From the NCBI GenBank assembly GCA_900551585.1, contig URWU01000047.1, positions 1 to 9,027 of the forward strand: a stretch of 9,027 nt of DNA, given 5' to 3'. The DNA is from an uncultured Alphaproteobacteria bacterium (GTDB taxonomy: Bacteria > Pseudomonadota > Alphaproteobacteria > RF32 > CAG-239). The position numbers and the translations under genes were made by a program. Positions 1 through 5,212 of this stretch are shown here, piece after piece (position 1 is the stretch's first letter; each line of letters starts with the position of its first letter). The notes under the pieces were generated by a model. That model was given only the letters and a program-made list of their open reading frames with translations, did no database searches and was not told the DNA's origin.

Positions 1-32
1 CGTCGGCAGCGTCAGATGTGTATAAGAGACAG
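1..32 (+). other. Nextera transposase adapter remnant (artefact)
   Basis: These bases match the Illumina Nextera read-1 adapter without its leading T. Positions 14-32 are the 19-bp Tn5 mosaic end, finishing in GAGACAG. Because it lies exactly at the window edge and runs straight into AT-rich DNA, it is untrimmed library sequence at a contig end, not genomic DNA and not a transposon end. Any promoter element upstream of base 33 is therefore missing. Confidence 0.97.
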
Positions 33-36
33 CATA

Positions 37-42
37 TATAAT
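37..42 (+). promoter_or_regulatory. possible -10 box of the first LysR gene
   Basis: A perfect TATAAT lies 39 bases before the ATG at 82, which would give a leader of roughly 33 nt. The -35 box would fall inside the adapter remnant and cannot be seen. In AT-rich DNA such a hexamer can arise by chance. Confidence 0.3.
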
Positions 43-81
43 CTTTGAGAAGAAACTAATTTCATATGGAGCTTATATAAA

Positions 82-963
82 ATGGGGATTAAGGTTAATA
101 TAAATTGGTCTAAAGAAATATTCTGTTTTATTGAAACTGCCAAAAACGGAACTATCAGCGGAACGGCCGAAGCCAACGGTATGAAACAGTCTAATCTGTC
201 AAAGACTTTAAAAAGCTTTGAAGATAATCTGCATTGTCAGCTGCTGAACAGGCACCATAACGGTGTCAGCCTGACAGAAAACGGCAAAGAAGTATATAAA
301 ATTGCCAGCGAGATGGACAAGATTGTTTATCAGATAAAAAATTATGATATTTCACGCAGCCGGATTTCAGGAAAAATACGCTTGTGGACGAGCGACGGGC
401 TTGGTACCGGTTATTTGTCTTCCTGCCTGCCTGACTTTTTGAGCAAATATCCTGATGTTAAGATTGAAATAAACTGTTCTTTGAAAAGCCCAGCTTCGGT
501 TTTGGAAACCGATATGGCAATTGTTTATGAAGAGCCTAACTTTGATGATACCGAAATTATTTCGCGTTATGATTTAAAATTCGGCTTGTTTGCCTCGATG
601 GATTATCTGTCAAAGTTCGGACATCCCAAAAGCATTAAGGATTTGCAGGAAAACCACCGTATCTGCGACAGAGATAATTTTGCCGGCGTTTGGCCGAAAT
701 GGAAAAGTATTATTTCCGGTGCCAAGCATATCGTGGCGACAACAAACTCTTCTGCCATGATGGTCAGAATGACAAAAGATGGAATAGGCATCGGCCTGCA
801 TCCTGTCGGAGTCGGCAAAAGAGAAAGCGATTTAATCCATATTTCGGAGTTAGATTTGGATATCAGTCATCCGTTTTGGATTATCTCTCATAAAAATACG
901 CAAGATAATCCGATAATTAAGGCCTTGATTGACCATATTAAGGAAGCAACTTCGCAATTATAA
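82..963 (+). CDS. LysR-family transcriptional regulator, full length
   Basis: A 293-aa DNA-binding regulator of usual LysR length. Residues about 8-67 form the winged helix-turn-helix, with the recognition-helix stretch KQSNLSKTLKSFE near 35-47 and the wing LLNRHHNGVSLTENG near 54-68. A linker helix runs to about 90, and an effector-binding domain covers about 97-290, with the typical late motif DGIGIGLHP near 233-241. The start is supported by GGAG at 68-71, ten bases before ATG. The recognition helix has NLS where most family members have a small residue before Ser; the neighbouring opposite-strand LysR shares this. The target genes and effector cannot be read from sequence. The 3' end overlaps the convergent gene by 26 bp. 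Confidence 0.9.
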   Translation: MGIKVNINWSKEIFCFIETAKNGTISGTAEANGMKQSNLSKTLKSFEDNLHCQLLNRHHNGVSLTENGKEVYKIASEMDKIVYQIKNYDISRSRISGKIRLWTSDGLGTGYLSSCLPDFLSKYPDVKIEINCSLKSPASVLETDMAIVYEEPNFDDTEIISRYDLKFGLFASMDYLSKFGHPKSIKDLQENHRICDRDNFAGVWPKWKSIISGAKHIVATTNSSAMMVRMTKDGIGIGLHPVGVGKRESDLIHISELDLDISHPFWIISHKNTQDNPIIKALIDHIKEATSQL

Positions 964-1498
964 AGTCGAAAAAGCGCAGGGCGAGTGGGTGGTTCTCGTT
1001 GCATATCAACCAGATTTTTTGTGTCAGCCCTGTGCCGATAGTCAATTCCGTATAAGTTTTCAACGGGTTTTGTGGTTTGCGGTTAAGCAGACAGATATCT
1101 GCCAGATTTTCATTGGTTGTAAAATTGACAAGCAAATCAGGGTTATTGGCCGTAAAGTCCTGACAATTGCATAGTTCCAAATCAGGCGAAACGTAGATAT
1201 TCAGCTGTTGTTGCTTTTGCGGCAGGTTGAGGCTGAATTGTTCGATTTCAGAGACAATTTGTTTTAGTTTTTTTGTTAAGTCATAAACCTGGCTGCCGGT
1301 AAAAGTCGGAAAAGTTCCTCGCGGCGTACGGCTGAGGAGCGGTGTCCCGATTTGTTTTTCCAGATCATTCATCATCAGGCTGAGGTTTGGGGCTTTGACG
1401 CCGTTTTTATCGGCGGCTTTGCTAATGCTTTGATATTGAATAACATCACAAAGGTAAAGCAGATTGCGGATTAGTACTGATTCAGATTTAACGCTCAT
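938..1498 (-). CDS. LysR-family regulator with truncated effector domain
   Basis: A 186-aa protein. Residues about 8-67 are a LysR winged helix-turn-helix (SISKAADKNGVKAPNLS, then LEKQIGTPLLSRTPRG), followed by a linker helix and only the first half of the effector domain. It breaks off just after WLICNENHPLA (residues 163-173), where a normal protein continues for about 115 residues. The last nine codons lie antisense to the 3' end of the convergent LysR gene, so the tail RFFDFIIAKLLP looks like read-through past a deletion or rearrangement junction near 960-990. It may still bind DNA, as a dimer without effector sensing, or be a decaying gene. It starts at ATG 1498 with only a weak purine-rich ribosome site and is divergent from the GNAT gene, a usual arrangement for a LysR regulator and its target. 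Confidence 0.75.
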   Translation of the reverse strand: MSVKSESVLIRNLLYLCDVIQYQSISKAADKNGVKAPNLSLMMNDLEKQIGTPLLSRTPRGTFPTFTGSQVYDLTKKLKQIVSEIEQFSLNLPQKQQQLNIYVSPDLELCNCQDFTANNPDLLVNFTTNENLADICLLNRKPQNPLKTYTELTIGTGLTQKIWLICNENHPLALRFFDFIIAKLLP

Positions 1499-1528
1499 TT
1501 TTCATAATCTCTTATAGCTATGACTCAA

Positions 1529-1534
1529 ATTATA
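1529..1534 (-). promoter_or_regulatory. putative -10 box for the truncated LysR gene, next to a GANTC site
   Basis: On the minus strand this reads TATAAT. A GANTC site (GACTC on the plus strand) occupies 1522-1526, about where transcription would begin, giving a leader of roughly 24 nt. No good -35 hexamer is visible 17 bases upstream; the inverted repeat at 1546-1569 occupies that space, which would suit a promoter controlled by a bound regulator. Confidence 0.4.
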
Positions 1535-1545
1535 TACCTAAACAA

Positions 1546-1569
1546 TAAAATTAGTATCTTCTAATTTTA
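1546..1569. promoter_or_regulatory. perfect 9-bp inverted repeat, candidate LysR operator
   Basis: Arms TAAAATTAG (1546-1554) and CTAATTTTA (1561-1569) are exact reverse complements around the 6-base spacer TATCTT. The repeat lies in the divergent gap between a LysR gene and an acetyltransferase gene, and overlaps the expected -35 region of the LysR promoter. LysR proteins classically bind such dyads to repress themselves and control the divergent neighbour. With no T-run at either end it is unlikely to be a terminator. Confidence 0.5.
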
Positions 1570-1593
1570 GTTTGGTCAATCTAATAATTGCAT

Positions 1594-2220
1594 ATGGAGA
1601 AAAATTTAGTCATAAGAGTTGAGCTGGTCACTTCCGAGGAATTGTGGAAGATGGCAGAAGCTGTCAGAAAAAAGGTCTTTGTGAAAGAGCAGGGGATTCC
1701 TGAGAACAAAGAGTTTGACGGTAATGATTTTTGCGCGGCTCATGTTGTTTCTTATGCTGAAGTCGGAAAACGAAAAATGCCGATAGGGACAATGCGTATC
1801 CGCTTTTTCTCAGACTTTGTCAAATTTGAACGTATGGCTATTCTTGAATCTTTTCGCAAAACCGGAGCCTCTGAGAGAATTATGGAATACGGGATTAAAT
1901 ACGCTTCTGAAAAAGGGTATAAAAGTGTTTACGGCATGTGTAAGAAAGAACTGCTGCCCAGATGGGAGGATTGCGGTTACCGGCCGATTGAAGGATTGCC
2001 AAAAGTTGAACAGAACGGTATGGAGCTTATTCCCATTCAGCTGGTTATTCCGGATAATCCTCAGGCAATCAGAATAGGAACGCGCCCGCAGCTTTTGACT
2101 GCTCTTGAGGGACATTGGGATGAAGTCAGAGATACGGAAGGCGAAGAAGAAAAAGATTTATCCAAGATAACCGCAATGATACTCAAGTTTAAGAATTTTA
2201 CGCGGAAGAAAAGAGATTAG
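1594..2220 (+). CDS. GNAT-family N-acetyltransferase
   Basis: A 208-aa protein expected to transfer an acetyl group from acetyl-CoA to an amine; the substrate is unknown. Residues about 20-45 carry AVRKKVFVKEQGIPENKEFD, the N-terminal signature of YjcF/ElaA-like GNATs. The core continues with IGTMRIR (64-70), KFERMAIL (77-84), the acetyl-CoA loop region FRKTGASERIMEYG (87-100) and WEDCGYRPIEG (124-134). The loop is a loose version of the usual R/Q-x-x-G-x-G/A. Residues about 153-208 form a charged C-terminal extension beyond the core. ATG 1594 is chosen; an in-frame TTG at 1588 would add two residues. Neither has a clear Shine-Dalgarno site. It is divergent from the truncated LysR gene, a possible regulator. 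Confidence 0.82.
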   Translation: MEKNLVIRVELVTSEELWKMAEAVRKKVFVKEQGIPENKEFDGNDFCAAHVVSYAEVGKRKMPIGTMRIRFFSDFVKFERMAILESFRKTGASERIMEYGIKYASEKGYKSVYGMCKKELLPRWEDCGYRPIEGLPKVEQNGMELIPIQLVIPDNPQAIRIGTRPQLLTALEGHWDEVRDTEGEEEKDLSKITAMILKFKNFTRKKRD

Positions 2221-2230
2221 TCCAAAAAGC

Positions 2231-2261
2231 AAGAGGCTGACGAAAGTCAGTCTCTTTTTTT
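2231..2261 (+). terminator. intrinsic terminator after the GNAT gene
   Basis: The stem pairs 2231-2241 with 2246-2256 (AGAGGCTGAC against GTCAGTCTCT, one G-U pair) around a GAAA tetraloop, followed by a T-run to 2261. It starts 11 bases after the stop codon and separates the acetyltransferase from the exporter gene. Confidence 0.9.
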
Positions 2262-2296
2262 ATGTCCGAAAGTGATTATATATGGGAAAAAGAAGC

Positions 2297-2301
2297 GGAG
2301 G
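2297..2301 (+). promoter_or_regulatory. ribosome binding site that sets the exporter start
   Basis: GGAGG sits 7 bases before ATG 2309, near-ideal spacing. The earlier in-frame ATG at 2282 has no such site and would add a polar nine-residue leader before the first membrane helix. Confidence 0.75.
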
Positions 2302-2308
2302 ACAGGTT

Positions 2309-3202
2309 ATGGGATATTTATTGGCAATGGTTGCCATTTTCTTTTGGAGCTTTAATCTGATTATTGCCAGCTATTTTGCAACCACGCTTATGCCTTTTGA
2401 AATTGCATTCGGACGCTGGTTTGTGGCAAGCCTGATTTTGGTGCCGATGGCTTGGAGCGGGCTGAAGAAGAATTTCGGCTTGCTGTTGGAGCATTGGGAA
2501 CTGGTGCTGTGGCTGGCAATCACCGGCATTGTGCTTGATAATACGTTGATTTATTATGCCGGACGGACGGCCTCTTCAATCAATATGGGGCTTTTGGACG
2601 TTACAGGTCCGGTTTTTTTAGTTTTATTATCACGGATATTTTTCAAAACGCCAATCAGCCGGGGACAGATTTTCGGATTGGTTGTGGCTGTTTTCGGCGT
2701 GGTGGTGATTATTATCCGCGGCGATTTTTCACAATTGGCAAAAATGAAGTTTGCCAGCGGCGATTTGATTATGCTGTTGAATACTTTTTGTTTCGCGGTT
2801 TATTCTTTGCTGCAAGCCAAACGTCCGTCTGAGATTTCGCAAAAAACAATGCTGGCGGCTACGGCTGCGGTCGGGGTGGTTATCATTATTCCTTTTATGC
2901 TGATGGATACCGGAGAGCACCGGCTGCTGTCTATGAATGCGGAAGATTTGGGGGTGCTGGTTTATCTCGGCGTTTGCAACTCGGTTATTTCTTATCTGGC
3001 TTGGAATACAGCTTTGTATAAAATCGGCAATGTCAAAACCAGTATCATTTATTATCTGCTGCCGATTTTTACCGGAATAGAGGCTTATTTCCTGCTCAAT
3101 GAACAGATTTTTGCATCGCAGATTTACGGCGGTTTGCTGGTGATTGCAGGAATTGCGCTTGTCAGTTTTCACAAAAGGAAAGCCGTGTCCTCAAAAGCAT
3201 AA
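2309..3202 (+). CDS. EamA/DMT-superfamily transporter, probable metabolite exporter
   Basis: A 297-aa inner-membrane protein with about ten hydrophobic helices arranged as two EamA halves, roughly residues 1-137 and 150-288. The first half has FWSFNLIIASYF and IYYAGRTASSINMGLL; the second has LNTFCFAVYSLLQA, SVISYLAWNTALYKIG and the closing LLNEQIFASQIYGGLLVIAGI, all typical of RhaT/YdcZ-like drug/metabolite transporters. Length is usual for the family. Members export amino acids, nucleosides or other small metabolites, but the substrate cannot be read here. The start at 2309 is preferred over 2282 because of the ribosome site at 2297-2301. Terminators on both sides suggest a single-gene transcript. 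Confidence 0.88.
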   Translation: MGYLLAMVAIFFWSFNLIIASYFATTLMPFEIAFGRWFVASLILVPMAWSGLKKNFGLLLEHWELVLWLAITGIVLDNTLIYYAGRTASSINMGLLDVTGPVFLVLLSRIFFKTPISRGQIFGLVVAVFGVVVIIIRGDFSQLAKMKFASGDLIMLLNTFCFAVYSLLQAKRPSEISQKTMLAATAAVGVVIIIPFMLMDTGEHRLLSMNAEDLGVLVYLGVCNSVISYLAWNTALYKIGNVKTSIIYYLLPIFTGIEAYFLLNEQIFASQIYGGLLVIAGIALVSFHKRKAVSSKA

Positions 3203-3247
3203 AAAAACAGGTCTTTTCGCCCAAGGGCAGAAAAGGCCTGTTTTGTT
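3203..3247. terminator. bidirectional terminator between convergent genes
   Basis: AAAACAGG at about 3204-3211 pairs with CCTGTTTT at 3237-3244, and the hairpin continues inward through TCTTTTCGCCC against GGGCAGAAAAGG with one bulge, closing on an AA loop. The seven-A run at 3201-3207 gives a strong T-tract in the minus direction; the plus direction ends in TTTTGTTT. It fills the 45 bases between the exporter and lipoprotein stops. Confidence 0.85.
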
Positions 3248-3898
3248 TCAGAGTTTTTTTATCGCCAGAATTTCATTCGGGAACAAGCGATAGACGTTGT
3301 AAACAATGTGGTCTTTCGGCTTGAGGCTGACACTGAGTTTTATCTTTTTGGTGTAAACCAGATTGCCGTCGGTTGTCAGAATGAAAACGCTTTTAACCGG
3401 TACAAAAGTCAAAGAATAGCGGACGCCTAATTCAAAGGTTTTGGCTATGTCGGCTTCAATCGGATCGGTGGCGATAAAATTGCGGGTTTGTGCTTGAGAC
3501 GGCGTGCTGCGCGATGCGGAAGAAATAATCTGTACTTGAGAAATTTCATCAGGAAGCAAAGTATAAGTCTTGAAACGAATGACATCATGCAGGTTCAAGT
3601 CAACTCCCAGAAATAAACGCCAGAGGTAATAATAGCGGCCGTTTGACAGTTTGAGGACATAAGCGTCAAACGGATAAGGCAGCTCGCGGCGCATTTTGAT
3701 TTTGTACAATTCCAGAATCTCACAGGCATCTTGCGGCGTTTCCGGAGAGGTGTCGGGACCGTCGGTGTCTTCTTTGTCATCAGGGCGGTCAGGCACGTCA
3801 ATCGGCGGTTCGCGACGATAAGGAATTTCTTCGGTGGTGCAGGCGCTGAATGGACAGAGGCATACCCATGCAAACAGCAAAATAATCAATTTGTTCAT
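3248..3898 (-). CDS. putative lipoprotein with internally duplicated domain
   Basis: A 216-aa predicted envelope lipoprotein, family not recognised. Residues 1-20 are a lipoprotein signal ending in FSA-Cys20. Residues 21-57 form an acidic, Pro-rich linker (EEIPYRREPPIDVPDRPDD). Residues about 76-122 and 167-213 align without gaps at an offset of 91, sharing P76/P167, G87/G178, Y91/Y182, L97/L188, V99/V190, L101/L192, D105/D196, I107/I198, Y112/Y203, L114/L205, P116/P207, E118/E209 and I119/I210. The protein therefore appears to hold two copies of a beta-rich module. ATG 3898 is chosen; an upstream in-frame TTG at 3958 would bury the signal peptide and lies inside a likely promoter. No strong ribosome site is visible. 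It is divergent from the META-lipoprotein operon. Confidence 0.72.
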   Translation of the reverse strand: MNKLIILLFAWVCLCPFSACTTEEIPYRREPPIDVPDRPDDKEDTDGPDTSPETPQDACEILELYKIKMRRELPYPFDAYVLKLSNGRYYYLWRLFLGVDLNLHDVIRFKTYTLLPDEISQVQIISSASRSTPSQAQTRNFIATDPIEADIAKTFELGVRYSLTFVPVKSVFILTTDGNLVYTKKIKLSVSLKPKDHIVYNVYRLFPNEILAIKKL

Positions 3899-3929
3899 AA
3901 TAGAAATAATTTTAGAATGTTCGGCTGAG

Positions 3930-3958
3930 GTTGTATGCCAAAATGAGGCAAATTGCAA
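3930..3958 (-). promoter_or_regulatory. putative sigma-70 promoter of the repeat lipoprotein
   Basis: On the minus strand a -35-like TTGCAA (3953-3958) and a -10-like TACAAC (3930-3935) are separated by exactly 17 bases, each matching consensus at four of six positions. Transcription would begin near 3923, giving a leader of about 25 nt to ATG 3898. Confidence 0.4.
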
Positions 3959-4056
3959 ATATTTTATTGTTAAAAAAGAAAAGCCGCTGATAACCGCGAT
4001 AAAAAGCTGTTAAACTGCAGCAGGCTATTATATAAAGGAAGTAATGTTAATTTTTT

Positions 4057-4060
4057 GGAG
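4057..4060 (+). promoter_or_regulatory. ribosome binding site that sets the META-lipoprotein start
   Basis: GGAG lies 7 bases before ATG 4068, which gives a compact signal peptide. The in-frame ATG at 4044 also has a purine-rich AAGGA upstream, but only about four bases away, and would add eight residues before the signal peptide. Confidence 0.65.
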
Positions 4061-4067
4061 AAGAAAA

Positions 4068-4460
4068 ATGAAAAAATTGTTTAGTCTGATGGCTGTTTTA
4101 CTGGTTGTTGCTGCTTGTTCCTCTCAGCCGGAATCTTTCAAAGGCAAAGATTATAAAATGGTTGATGCCATGAACGGCGCAGATATCACTTTGGCTTTCA
4201 GCGCCAAAGACAACCGTTTCTTCGGCAAGGTTGTCAACCGCTATTTCGGCAGCTATACGACCGAGGGTGACAAAATCGAGTTTGGTCCGGCCGGCGCGAC
4301 AATGATGATGGGGCCGCAGCCTTTGATGGAAGCCGAGCAGAATTATCTCGGCAGCCTGCCGCAAGTCAAAACTTTTGCTTTGGACGGTAAAAAACTGACC
4401 TTGAAAATGGCTGACGGCAAAGAACTGGTTTTTGAAGAAACCGGCCCGGTTAAAGAATAA
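4068..4460 (+). CDS. META-domain (HslJ-like) lipoprotein
   Basis: A 130-aa predicted outer-envelope lipoprotein. Residues 1-17 are a signal peptide with lipobox VAA-Cys17. The rest is a META domain: ITLAFSAKDNRFFGKVVNRYFGSY, then GDKIEFGPAGATMMMGPQPLMEAEQNYLGSL, then TFALDGKKLTLKMADGKELVFEE. META/HslJ proteins are linked to envelope stress and novobiocin resistance in E. coli; the biochemical role is poorly defined. The two usual cysteines (GCNR and MAC-P) are both absent, replaced by Val (VVNR) and Gly (MMMGP), so a typical disulfide seems lost. It is first in an operon, with nine bases before the next gene. Confidence 0.85.
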   Translation: MKKLFSLMAVLLVVAACSSQPESFKGKDYKMVDAMNGADITLAFSAKDNRFFGKVVNRYFGSYTTEGDKIEFGPAGATMMMGPQPLMEAEQNYLGSLPQVKTFALDGKKLTLKMADGKELVFEETGPVKE

Positions 4461-4469
4461 GGTTCTCCG

Positions 4470-4817
4470 ATGTTTGCCGCAAAGCTGACGATTGCCGCCT
4501 TAGTACTTGCCTGCTCGGCGTTTGATGCCCGGTCCGGCCAGTATCTGCCGACCGTACAGAAAACGGACAGCGTTTGTGAAGAAATCAGTATGAGCGCGCG
4601 TGCTCCGAGCGGTTGTCTGCTTAAGATGGTCAGTTATAAAGGGCTCACCTGCTATCAATGCCGCGGTGCCGATACCTGCAAACCATCTTGCAGCGGCGGC
4701 AAGATTTGTTCGTCCGGCAAATGTGTTTGTCCGCCGAATCGCGGACTCGTCGACTGTAACGGAGTTTGCGTCGGCAGACTGCAATGCAGCGGTTTGGCAA
4801 AAAACAGGCGCAGGTAA
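4470..4817 (+). CDS. exported cysteine-rich protein, paralog 1
   Basis: A 115-aa protein, family not recognised. Residues 1 to about 17 form a signal sequence; VLA-Cys15 could be a lipobox, though Leu at -2 is not ideal, so it may be a lipoprotein or cut by signal peptidase I. After it come twelve cysteines at 36, 49, 61, 64, 70, 74, 80, 85, 87, 96, 100 and 106, with the landmark CVCPPN and DCNGVC near 85-100, and a basic tail KNRRR. The number and order match the next gene exactly, so the two are tandem duplicates. So many cysteines in an exported protein imply a disulfide-stabilised fold, likely periplasmic, surface or secreted. A purine stretch TAAGG at 4458-4462 overlaps the previous stop and serves as ribosome site. 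Cotranscribed with the META lipoprotein. Confidence 0.8.
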   Translation: MFAAKLTIAALVLACSAFDARSGQYLPTVQKTDSVCEEISMSARAPSGCLLKMVSYKGLTCYQCRGADTCKPSCSGGKICSSGKCVCPPNRGLVDCNGVCVGRLQCSGLAKNRRR

Positions 4818-4820
4818 AAG

Positions 4821-5165
4821 ATGATTAAGAAGACGGTATATATTTTGGCTTTGTTTCTGATTTTGTCAGCCGGTGAGGTTTCGGCTCTGGTTAATACCAG
4901 CACCTTGAAAGGGCGGTTTAAGCAAATGGACCGTTTGTGTTGGGAAATCGGCCGGACGGCGACTTATCCGACGATGTGCAAAAGCCCGACAAAAGTAACT
5001 TACCGCGGCATTATCTGCTGGGGATGTCCGGAAGCGAGAAAATGTAATCCGGCCTGCCGCGGCGGCAAGGTCTGCATGAATCAGAAATGTGTTTGCCCGC
5101 CAAACCAAATTCTGTATGACTGCAACGGCCGGTGTCTGCCGCCGACAACGCCTTGTACCAAATAA
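4821..5165 (+). CDS. exported cysteine-rich protein, paralog 2
   Basis: A 114-aa protein, family not recognised. A signal peptide covers residues 1 to about 22 with likely cleavage after VSA (signal peptidase I). Mature cysteines fall at 40, 53, 66, 69, 75, 79, 85, 90, 92, 101, 105 and 112, aligning one to one with paralog 1 with spacing changes only in the third and last intervals. Shared landmarks are YRGIICWGC against YKGLTCYQC, RGGKVC against SGGKIC, KCVCPPN in both, and YDCNGRC against VDCNGVC. Sequence between cysteines has diverged widely, so this is not a recent copy. It begins three bases after paralog 1 stops, with AGG at 4812-4814, and is the last gene before a strong terminator. 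The lack of an alternative lipobox suggests a soluble form beside a possibly lipid-anchored paralog 1. Confidence 0.82.
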   Translation: MIKKTVYILALFLILSAGEVSALVNTSTLKGRFKQMDRLCWEIGRTATYPTMCKSPTKVTYRGIICWGCPEARKCNPACRGGKVCMNQKCVCPPNQILYDCNGRCLPPTTPCTK

Positions 5166-5169
5166 AACG

Positions 5170-5200
5170 AAAGGCTGAGTTTCTATACTCAGCCTTTTTT
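5170..5200 (+). terminator. intrinsic terminator of the META/cysteine-rich operon
   Basis: A perfect 11-bp stem, AAAGGCTGAGT (5170-5180) with ACTCAGCCTTT (5187-5197), encloses the loop TTCTAT and ends in a run of six T. The opposite strand has a weaker T-rich tail, so it may also stop the convergent gene that ends at 5213. Confidence 0.93.
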
Positions 5201-5212
5201 GTTTGGTTTATT

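Noticed and set aside
14..32. Tn5 mosaic end, possible transposon terminus
   Set aside because: The mosaic end is preceded by the Nextera read-1 adapter sequence and lies at the very contig edge, so it is library sequence.
603..937. Possible frameshifted remainder of the truncated LysR on the minus strand
   Set aside because: The minus-strand frames here show no effector-domain motifs; they are antisense to the intact LysR gene.
2729..3172. 147-codon open frame on the minus strand
   Set aside because: It lies wholly inside the exporter gene, its product is polar and low in complexity with no domain, and the exporter frame is certain.
3899..3958. N-terminal extension of the repeat lipoprotein from a TTG at 3958
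   Set aside because: It would put 20 residues in front of a clear lipoprotein signal peptide, and the region holds a plausible promoter.
4461..4820. EGF-like or trypsin-inhibitor-like domain assignment for the cysteine-rich proteins
   Set aside because: The C-x-C-P and D-C-N-G segments look superficially similar, but the total cysteine pattern does not match a family I can name with confidence.
4500..4903. Minus-strand open frames opposite the cysteine-rich genes
   Set aside because: They are shadows of the two paralogs, whose cysteine spacing, signal peptides and ribosome sites support the plus strand.
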